Below, piece after piece: positions 56,173 through 64,000 of a DNA stretch of 64,000 bases (positions within the stretch are counted from its first letter, which is position 1; every line of letters begins with the position of its first letter). This stretch comes from Spisula solida. Lineage: Eukaryota; Mollusca; Bivalvia; Venerida; Mactridae. The DNA lies in NCBI GenBank assembly GCA_947247005.1, contig OX365947.1, forward strand, positions 5,995,030 to 6,059,029, written 5' to 3'. The notes beneath the pieces are model-generated. The model did not search any database. It worked only from the letters and a program-made list of their open reading frames with translations, and was not told where the DNA came from. The translations under genes and the position numbers were made by a program.

Positions 56173-58490
56173 TAAATATGTCAGAAAATGTCACATTAGC
56201 GGATTTAAGACAAATTACATTAAAATATACAATTGTGACATATTGCTTATATACCATGTGCTTTTGTGGTTTTTTTAACAGACGTTGACTTTTGTTTTGA
56301 AGTTTTGAATATATTAACATCATTACAGTAATTGAGAATACAATACACACGATAAGTTATACACTGTTTATACAATGTACACGTGCACGCGTATAACAAC
56401 ATTTAGCTGAACGTGTTTGCATGCTTGCAAATATGATGGGTTTAGCTTTGAATTTATTTGTTAATTTTTGAGTTGATGAATACGATCGAGTATTATGGCA
56501 TTGATGAAATATTTCCGTAGGGAAAAAATGAAATATAATAATATGATGAAACACGTACTTTTCTCGTGTGTTTAGATATATCATTAAAACGACCACATTT
56601 TGCATCTGTATAAACCCCACATTTTTGCAACTATAGTTGAGTTAGATTGCTGGACCAAATAAAATAAGCCATCTACCCGCTCGAAAATGAAATCAAGGGT
56701 TGCACTTTACCCTATGATTTGACCATGGAAACAGCATAAAGAGGACTTCGTTTATAGGTGCTCTCTACGACCATTCTTATTATAATTGAGACAGATCTGA
56801 TGGGAATCAACTTTGCTTGTCTTTGTAGACAGATTGCGTAATACTAGCAGTGGCCTTTACACAGTTTTGACAATATCTTAATGAAACATTGAACTACCTT
56901 AAAAATGCCAGCATTATAAGATTCAAGAACTTTGGTGACCAGCCATTTATACCTTAAGGCTTCTTAAGGTGCCAGACCACAGTTTTCAACAAAATTCCAG
57001 TCGCGAAACGGACCACAATACTTCGAACACTGACACATTGGCTTTAGAAACTAACCTGAATAGAAAACATGTTATGATTACATAGATGTTAAGTCAAGAT
57101 TACTTATAACAACAGTATTTCAGATACCGTCTACTATAATGCCCTCTTGTTTGCCTTGCAATGCGACAAAGACCGATGTCATCCGCATGGAATAATGGAA
57201 TTAGTCTGGTTCACGACTTTATGCTATCCAATATACCTGCTCGCTCAAGGCTCGCAGGTAATAAACACATTAGGCTAAGTATACGAGAAAAACGAATATT
57301 TAAAACTTTTCAGATAACATGCAGACCAATGAAACTAACAACAAACCACATTTACCCCCTGCTTCACAAAGTTAATGGATGTAGAATTAATATCTTTATA
57401 TCGAATTCATTGACAGAATTGTCCCGGTGGGATATAAAGTACACTTCACGGGACTGTACGACTGATTCGTTTTTAATATGTTTTATGAATGGAAAATAAA
57501 ATAGATTTGAGACATGGTTGTACTTTTAAGAAACGACTTTATTTATTAATGAACGTCGGTCAGAGGTTGTAAGGCATATCAGTTAATAGTATCATGTTTT
57601 AAACACTGGTAAGCAGAAGGAATATATATCTTGTAATAAAAGCATCAACCATACAGGTAAACTGATACTAGTTTAAATAAAAGACATAAACACTGTGCAA
57701 TTCGATGTTGATTCATATATTCCTGTCTGGCGATGTGAAAAGCAGACAAAAAGTAGACAAAAATAGGTGATGAGTGACTTCAGTTACTATAAGTTATGGC
57801 GTTTACTAATTCGCAGAACATCAACTAAAAGCATTCAATATATACTTGCAGACCTCGATGATTTTACGTTTACAAAGTTGGTATACATCTAATTCAAACA
57901 AAATGAATGTGAATGATTTATAAACGATATTGAAGTCCTTTTACAAATGACAATTTAATCGATCATGTTTGATTAAAATCAAAGAGTAAGTAATTGATAA
58001 TCTCTGGCGGCAAATATTGAAAATATTCATTTAATAAAAATGAATAATCTCGTCTCCGAAACATAAATAATTCATCTGATACCTCTTTTGATGACATCGT
58101 TTCTGAACTGGTATTTATAGGATAGCAATCAAGGACCAATCATCGATGATTGATTACAATCATTGAGGCATAGTTTGACCTAGATATGTGTTTTATGTAA
58201 TCCACAAGTTTGCTCGTTACTTATGAATGAAAGTGAACGATTTTATGTTTAATCGATCAAGTAGTGAATGGTCGTCATCCATCTTTTAACAGACAGTATT
58301 TTGTACTGTACGGATTTATCTCAAAGAGAGCTCGGTAGTCCCTCAGACTATGAGTACCTGTCTTATAAATAAAACCGTATGAACACACCCATGTGTGTTT
58401 GTATACGTTCGACTGTGACTGCCGTTAGTGTGTTGTCATTCGTTATCCCCCTTCAAGGTTGGCCAATGACCTCCGACGAGGGAAGTAACA
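56173..58490. other. Non-coding, with a private insertion
   Basis: It mirrors left 9.0-10.9 kb. 56,883-57,262 is an insertion absent from the other three copies. There is no gene. The palindrome CAATCATCGATGATTG is intact at about 58,137-58,152. Confidence 0.55.
56883..57262. mobile_element. ~380-bp insertion of unknown type
   Basis: The other copies read ATCTTAATAAACACATTA continuously (44,345). Here ATCTTAAT is followed by ~380 bp ending CAGGTAAT before AAACACATTA, so TAAT may be the target duplication. It contains CCTGCTCGCTCAAGG..GCAGG and AAGGCTTCTTAAGG hairpins. There is no coding signal and no class assigned. Confidence 0.5.
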
Positions 58491-58491
58491 T

Positions 58492-58720
58492 TGTGTGATG
58501 CAAGAAATCCGGGTGCGCAACATAGAAATGATGAATAATTCGGCTCTCAAAAGCGTATTTGAATGGGGACCAGTAATCGACAGGATCCTCACAGCTCGCT
58601 TCCAGTCCAGGTTTCAGGAGGCACCGCCATCCAATGTCATGTCCCAACAAACCTGCCAGACAAGGAGGACAATGTCAACTTCTACAACCAGTTGCAGACA
58701 GTGATGGACAATAACAAACA
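58492..58720 (+). pseudogene. LINE endonuclease remnant (outer right copy)
   Basis: This is the least rearranged copy. EWGPVIDRI, TARFQSRF, CHVPTNLPDKED and NFYNQLQTVMDNN are read in two overlapping frames. There is no R1 insertion and no 39-bp amplification, so it shows the state before both. Confidence 0.75.
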
Positions 58721-59168
58721 AGAGGTGTATGATATGTCGTGGACTGCATTCGTAGTAACTAAAACAACGTAATGAAGATTTAAACAATTGTACAAGCATG
58801 AAGAACAACACAACAAAATCAGATCAATGAAACCGCTTGAAAATGTGTGACGTATGACACAAAATAAATATGGCTTCGTCTGCCTCAAGATCTTCCCCTG
58901 TAGAAAGTATGCGTACTACGTGTACACACAGTTGGGTGACGAAATACACCACACATACTCGTACAAGTTTACTATCGCAACCTTGTTCTCACATTAACAT
59001 GTAAAATTCATTTACGTTGTATGTGTGTTTGTAATAATTATTTACATCAGTGAAACAAAGATACGTTAATGACTATAAGTAGCTGAATGGCAAACCACGT
59101 TTTATATGTACGTGTTTATTTTGTAATATATCAGTGAATAAAAGATACGTCAATGACTATCAGTAGCC
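58721..59168. repeat. 3' flank of right P4H with ~84-bp tandem repeat
   Basis: Two units (59,030-59,168) share CAGTGAA.AAAGATACGT and AATGACTAT. The second overlaps the P4H stop region, as on the left. AATAAA on the minus strand (59,115-59,120) lies about 50 bp after the stop and is the best poly(A) signal. 58,735-58,810 resembles part of the left P4H intron. Confidence 0.65.
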
Positions 59169-61101
59169 TCATTCGTACTTATTCAGCGAGCATTTGTGAG
59201 AAAATTCCTGTCCGTATCTATGTGCAGATTGAGTAACAATCCATTTGTCGCCAGTGATCACCGGGCAACTACAATGACGTGTGTCGAACATGCCGGTATT
59301 ATTCCTGAACAGGTTGGTGAACATAAACCCCCTGCCCCGTCTCGCTTCCATTCGAACGTTGATGAAAGGAAACACTGTCTCACCACCGTCAACATCATTC
59401 AGATACAACAAAAATGTTACGAATCTGTTATTTTCTTCCAATGTTCTTTCCAAAATGAAATCGACATGAGAAGCAAAATATCCAGTGGTCGCGTAGTTCG
59501 CAAGTAGTACCTGCTCTGATGTTTCATGTGTCAATGACAAATTCGAAATGGCGGATAAACGGGCCCGGATACGCCTGATGACTGGTGAGACATGTTTTTC
59601 ATGTGGAAGTCTTGAGTGTTCACGAATGCGAAAGTCACTTACTGTATTGTATGTATCACTATAATTAATCGTTCCTCTTGTCATGTTGCCGTCGGTGTGA
59701 TGCTTTAAATACTCCATTTCATTATCAGAAAGAATGTCATGAAATTCTATCATATTATATGGATATTTTGGACTGCGGATTTCCACTTTAATGGGCTGCA
59801 ATAATAACCAAGGATGATTATTATGATCAAATTTGCAATACTGATATTCAACCGGTAGATGGATGTGTCTTTCTTTAAAATGAACAGCTTGCTTTTGCTG
59901 ACATAAATTGGAAAAGTTTTCCCATTCTTTTGTGTTTTTGTTAATGTTTTTCTGACATTTTCCTGGTTTAATGTTGGCATCACATGTCCAGTTATACTGT
60001 GGAAGTGGATGGTCAGGGTTATTTTGCTTCCATATATTATGTGCCCTGTCCATATCCGTTGAACACTGACAGTCGGCACGTCTCATCATAAACCTTACAA
60101 TTTCAAGCAAGGTAACTTCAAACTTGTAGCGAATGTCTTTTTTGTCAGCGGCTTCGGCTACAGATGAGCCAATATATAACCAGTCCATTATAACACTAAT
60201 CATATCACCATTAATAGCACCAGCCAATGCATAGTCTGTTGATATAAATCCGATATCAGCTACTTCGTCAAGAGTGAGACCACGTGATACGTTATGTAGA
60301 ATATGTCCATTTTGTACTGCCATTGGCTCCAGATTATGAATATCCAGTAGACGTACCAATCCTGAAAATATATATAATCAGACTTCTAATACGTAGCAAA
60401 GATTATTTTCCTTCTCCTACACATATATATGTAATGTAGACCACAATCATTTACAATCTAATCTAGTCAGCTACATGTTATTTACTTGTAGAGACCACAT
60501 ACTCTTTTATGAAGCATTTGCTCTTCATTTATACAAAATCGTACATGTTTTATGTCGAAACGTCTCTAATGATTGCACCAACAAACATTGTTGTTAAACT
60601 TTATAGTGTGTCTTTACTGTCCAACTGTTTCTGTTTAATGCTGCAATCCCAATATTTGTGATTATGTAACTCACTTAACATAAACATACCTTTAGTGAAA
60701 AAGCCAAGATCACTTGAGTTTGGCATCTGATATAGAAAGTCACTCCATGTAATTTCGTCAAACACATTCGTTCTCGATCGTTCACGTATCCCTTGTACAA
60801 TAGCCGGGAGTGGTAAAGCATGTCTCCTGACTATTTCTAATATGTTCCCGGGATGTTGCGAGCGTTCAGCTTCCGTTGCTTTCAAGAATTCATTATGATC
60901 GAGTAATTTCGTAAGTAAATATATGTTGGCTTCCTCGGTTTCAATAAAGTTTGCCAATGATGTTAATACCTCGCTGTTCTTGGCATAATCTAACAGATTT
61001 TGTAAATCGTTTGAATTGGTCGTGAAATGAGCGGCAGATGAGACGATGGTCTCGCTTGATAAAAAGTAAAGTCCAAACACAGAAATAAACATTTGAAACA
61101 T
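59169..61101 (-). CDS. Prolyl 4-hydroxylase alpha subunit, right copy (two exons, 534 aa)
   Basis: This is the paralogue of the left gene with the same role. The exons are 61,101-60,690 and 60,361-59,169 on the minus strand. The splice is AAAG|GTATGT..TTTTCAG|GATTGG in phase 1, at the identical codon, and the start is again CCACCATG. The signal peptide begins MFQMFISVFGLYFLSSE. The N-terminal domain is three residues shorter near residue 60-65. The catalytic residues are kept: His436, Asp438, His500, Lys510, and Cys503/Cys528. The tryptophan that follows the Lys motif in the left copy and in animal P4HA generally is replaced (THW becomes TQS, residue ~516). Residues ~358-430 differ heavily from the left copy, whereas ~237-357 are nearly identical. 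The intron is 328 bp. Confidence 0.95.
60362..60689 (-). other. Intron of right P4H gene
   Basis: This is a 328-bp phase-1 intron with GTATGT donor and TATATATTTTCAG acceptor. Its first ~45 bp (to about CACAAATATTGGGA) remain alignable with the left intron; the rest is not. Confidence 0.85.
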
Positions 61102-61192
61102 GGTGGACAATACACTTAATAAATTTGTTATCTTACAGCGAATGTTTACGCGATTTCAGCTTGACGCGGAAATGATAAAACAAATTGCAATA

Positions 61193-61230
61193 TTGTATCC
61201 CGAAGGCTTAATAAGTTCATCGATTTATGG
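61193..61230 (-). promoter_or_regulatory. Candidate core promoter block of right P4H
   Basis: It is the conserved counterpart of 4,379-4,412 (GCCTTCGGGATA context), about 100 bp before the ATG. The TATAAA of the left copy is TATTAA here. The role is inferred. Confidence 0.3.
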
Positions 61231-61774
61231 TGTGTTTATTTGTTTACTAATGTGTCGATTGGTAATTAAAACACAAAACTCAGTACTTAGTATAAATACT
61301 TAGTATAAGTATTACACAAGGAGTGTTGGGAAAGTTTCGGGATTAATGCCGTAACATTTTTATTTTTGATATTTTGCAATGATATTTTCTACAATTCGTT
61401 GGCTTTGACGAAGTTTATGGTCGTTATATGACTCATACACATTTGGAATCTTCATCGCAATGCAAATCTTATGGACCTATTTTCTTTAAACTCGGAAATT
61501 GTCATGTTGGCCAAACTGAGGTAGAAAAAGGTTGTTTGTCCCAACATAAAAGGCAGTTTTCAGTCAGTGTTTTCTTGTACTGAAGTTTATTTTCTATGTA
61601 ATTTTTAAAAAATTTAAGCCAGCGAATTGTAGCTACATGCTTTGTCTATTCATTCGAAACATGTATATGCATACACAGCTGGCTTAGAAGAAGAATGTCG
61701 TATGAACAAAAACCAACTTTTGTTTAGCTGAGGCGCTCGTCTAGTTCAGCTAGGGCATTCAGCCTGTTTAAACT
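61231..61774. other. Non-coding upstream region of right P4H
   Basis: There is no gene. TTAAGCCAGCGAATTG (61,615) and CAGCTGGCTTAGAAGAAG (61,677) are related to the CTGGCTTAGAAT MITE termini. The left P4H lacks this. Confidence 0.5.
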
Positions 61775-62010
61775 ATGACATGCATCTTTTTATTTCTGTT
61801 ATTCTTTAACCTTTTAGGACTTCAGACAGCTAAAACTAGGTATTTCAGCCGAATTCCTGTTGAAACTAGGTCATTCATCTTTTTGATTGCTGAAACTATG
61901 TGTTGGGTATTGTGCCTTGTAATTATGGTATGTGGTGTTTTTTATGTTATCTGTGCTCGGCTGGTTAGGTTGATAGCTTCCCTGTCCGACTTTATATTAT
62001 ATATTTTTAG
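61775..62010 (+). repeat. R1 dispersed repeat
   Basis: TTTTAGGACTTCAGACAGC, AGCTAAAACTAGG and GAAACTAGGTCATTCATC come first, then TTGGGTATTGTGCCTTG, GCTCGGCTGGTTAGGTTG and CCCTGTCCGACTT. Confidence 0.78.
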
Positions 62011-62629
62011 TTACGCTAGCGTAAATGCTTTTGATAAAACCAGGTCTAGAGAGTATATAGGATACAGTATGGCTGCTTCTTTATCTAGCTCATAAATTTA
62101 TTTATTTCTAACTAAGTCCATTTTATAACTTAATGCCTATATCTATCTCTCCTGATGAACAAACACTTCTATATACATAGCACAATTCAGTTAGAGCAGT
62201 CTTTTTAATCCGCTTTATCCGTGTTATTGTCACAGTGTGTATTCATGGTCATCTATACTATATGGTACACGCCCGATTGCACACAGATTTCTACACAGAT
62301 AAACTGTTTAAAACATTTCCAATTAACTCCTTTATTTAATTATTTTTTTCCATAATAAAGTTACTGTTATCCACACAAATACTTTTAAACTACTGCATGT
62401 CGAATTTAAGGATTGACGCAGCCCTAAAAAGTTGTTTAAACACCCAAAATTACAGGAGCTGTTAAACCTGTGTATTACACCTGTACACTTGAAATTGAAA
62501 TTTTCATCTAGCTCATAAATTAGTTTACTTTACATATCTGTATTCTTTTTATCATATCTCTCTTTAGTCTTCTGGTTACCTAACAAGACGCACAATTTAA
62601 CGGGAAAACGTTGTTCTGGATTCATTGGA
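62011..62629. other. Non-coding outer right flank
   Basis: 61,990-62,095 mirrors left 3,030-3,150. The remainder holds no gene that I can see. Confidence 0.5.
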
Positions 62630-62885
62630 TTCAAAAAGATTACATTAAGTCAGACAGGGAAGGCAGCACTCAACTTAACCAGCCGAGCACAGAAAACATT
62701 AAAAACACACAAAGCACAATGCCCAACCAAACAAGCGCAGATCCGCCCAAGTCCAAGCTGTCGAAGAGTATAATAAATTATAACTAGCTGAATGACCCAG
62801 TAGAAAATATTCAGCAAACAAAAGGCAGAATGCCTACGCTGAATGACCTAGTTACAACAGTAAAACTGCTGAACTACATAGAGCC
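62630..62885 (-). repeat. R1 dispersed repeat, full-length reference copy
   Basis: AAAGATTACATTAAGTCAG through CTTAACCAGCCGAGCACAG, CACAATGCCCAACC, CAGATCCGCCCAAG and AGCTGAATGACC to CTGCTGAACTACATAG. It is very similar to 18,733-18,985 although those loci are unrelated, which suggests recent mobility. Confidence 0.82.
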
Positions 62886-63290
62886 TTCAAAAGCTCTATT
62901 TACCGTGATGACCAGAAATGGCGTCGTTAACATCATACAGTTCCCCACAAAAACGTCAATATACCTAAAGACCAGTTTGACAGTGTAATGTCGTTCGTAA
63001 ATGGTAAACAAACTCGTAGTTCTACCGAATATGGACGTTATTATAGCTGGATCAAGCTTACCTGACATTGTCATAGCAATATAATTTATCGGTTTTATTG
63101 AGCAATATTAGTTTATCATTATATGTAATGAATAGGTGAAATACGGAACTACAATTGTAGTCAATTTCATAAAACACATCAGGAAATTGAAATATCACAA
63201 CCCTTGTCCAGAAACTTCCCGAAAACCCCTGGTACACGTACATTCATTTAGCAACAGCATTGTTAGCTGTAAAGTAGTACATTGGCGAAA
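62886..63290. other. Non-coding, partly mirrors left 2.4-2.7 kb
   Basis: 62,880-62,995 is the inverse of 2,622-2,700. There is no gene. Confidence 0.5.
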
Positions 63291-63310
63291 AAGTTACTCC
63301 TCTTGTAGTA

Positions 63311-63535
63311 CATTAACACAAACAATACATAAACATTAACACAAACAGTACATAAACATTAACACAAACAATACATAAACATTAACACAAACAATACATA
63401 AACATTAACACAAACAATACATAAACATTAACACAAATTATACATAAACATTAACACAAACAATGCATAAACATTAACACAAACAGTACACAAACGTGTA
63501 CTGAAATTAACATAAACAATAACAAGCCACCCATA
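63311..63535 (+). repeat. 23-bp minisatellite
   Basis: CATTAACACAAACAATACAT plus AAA is repeated about eight times from 63,311 to ~63,490, then decays. The left arm has one or two inverse units near 2,320-2,355. Confidence 0.88.
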
Positions 63536-63569
63536 AACATTTACACAAGAAATACATAAACATTAGCAC

Positions 63570-63785
63570 AATTACACATACATAAACACAATTACACATA
63601 TACATTAGAATAATTACACATACATAAACACAATTACACATATACATTAGAACAATTACACATATACATTAACACAATTACACATATACATTAACACAAT
63701 AACACATATACATTAGAACAATTACACATATACATTAACACAATTACACATATACATTAACACAATTACACATATACATTAACAC
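63570..63785 (+). repeat. 22-bp minisatellite
   Basis: CACAATTACACATATACATT plus AA (variants with TTAGAA) is repeated about nine times. It adjoins the 23-bp array and shares CATTAACACAA with it, so one may derive from the other. Confidence 0.88.
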
Positions 63786-64000
63786 TATCCACAAACATCA
63801 AAACAATATAGAAATGTTACCAGACATGTGGTTAAAGAACAAAACCAATGTTTTACATACGACCCCTGGCATACGTATTGTGGTCGTAACTGTTACCATT
63901 ACTTGATACAATTCAATTGGCCCGTTCCAGTTATACAGGGTGTTATGTTTTCAATTATCATGTACATATAGCGAGGGGTCATACAGGTCATTTTCAAAAT
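63786..64000. other. Unassigned right edge
   Basis: I see no gene, and no homology to the left edge of the window. Confidence 0.5.

Larger units (their letters stand above)
46770..58720. repeat. Right-arm tandem unit B
   Basis: This is a second passage through the same blocks, continuing directly into P4H. It differs from unit A by a ~296-bp triplication (50,651-51,400), two instead of three 53-bp units, and a 2.2-kb deletion at 53,508. It also lacks the 19-bp and 42-bp arrays and the composite insertion of unit A. Confidence 0.88.
29400..63800. repeat. Right arm of the giant inverted repeat, with internal tandem duplication
   Basis: It begins near 29,400 with sequence inverse to left ~11.47 kb, runs to left ~8.45 kb equivalents (32.48 kb), then restarts at left ~26.0 kb equivalents. 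It goes through the whole block twice (32.48-46.77 and 46.77 onward) before reaching P4H and the outer flank. The order of blocks is the mirror image of the left arm throughout. Confidence 0.85.

Noticed and set aside
63311..63785. CRISPR-like array of direct repeats
   Set aside because: The units are contiguous tandem repeats without unique spacers, in eukaryotic DNA.
1..64000. LTR retrotransposon or endogenous virus
   Set aside because: I found no paired long terminal repeats, integrase, protease or gag-like motifs. All reverse transcriptase remnants are of the non-LTR type.

Overview
This is an AT-rich, gene-poor stretch of animal nuclear DNA. It has GT-AG introns, Kozak-type starts, decayed LINE retrotransposons, tRNA-headed SINEs, several MITE families and many minisatellites. 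The only clear genes are two full-length prolyl 4-hydroxylase alpha subunits (P4HA type). The repeat content and the intron-poor, clustered P4H genes suggest a mollusc, probably a bivalve, but this is inference and the sequence does not prove it.

Layout. The window is one large, much-edited inverted repeat. The left arm (about 2.2-26.0 kb) carries a P4H gene on the + strand (exons 4500-4920 and 5694-6886). The right arm (about 29.4-63.8 kb) carries its paralogue on the - strand (exons 61101-60690 and 60361-59169). The two genes point toward each other across roughly 52 kb. Homologous non-coding blocks follow in mirror order between them. A single-copy spacer (about 26.73-29.4 kb) lies at the centre. 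The right arm is longer because a segment of about 14.3 kb was tandemly duplicated. Its junctions are near 32.48 and 46.77 kb, and each joins a LINE endonuclease fragment to sequence that matches left position ~26.0 kb.

History that can be read from the copies. Because most blocks exist in two to four copies, insertions and deletions can be seen against 'empty' paralogous sites. Examples are a 964-bp mariner-like element at 13,055-14,018, a TTAA-flanked MITE at 44,385-44,920 and a ~300-bp dispersed repeat ('R1') at 18,733-19,029. There is also a ~1.67-kb deletion shared by the right units and a 2.2-kb deletion in the second right unit. Minisatellites have expanded separately in different copies, with units of 19, 21, 39, 42, 52, 53, 84-92, 94 and 296 bp.

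The genes. Both P4H genes encode an apparent signal peptide, an N-terminal P4H alpha domain, a peptide-binding region and a C-terminal Fe(II)/2-oxoglutarate dioxygenase domain with all catalytic ligands. They should hydroxylate prolines of collagen-like or Pro-rich secreted proteins in the ER. The two copies are nearly identical over ~360 bp in the middle of exon 2 but strongly diverged on both sides, which fits gene conversion between the arms. Outside these genes I found no convincing protein-coding gene, only LINE remnants and a few unrecognised small ORFs. All coordinates of repeats and arm boundaries were set by eye and are approximate unless a sharp terminus is stated.
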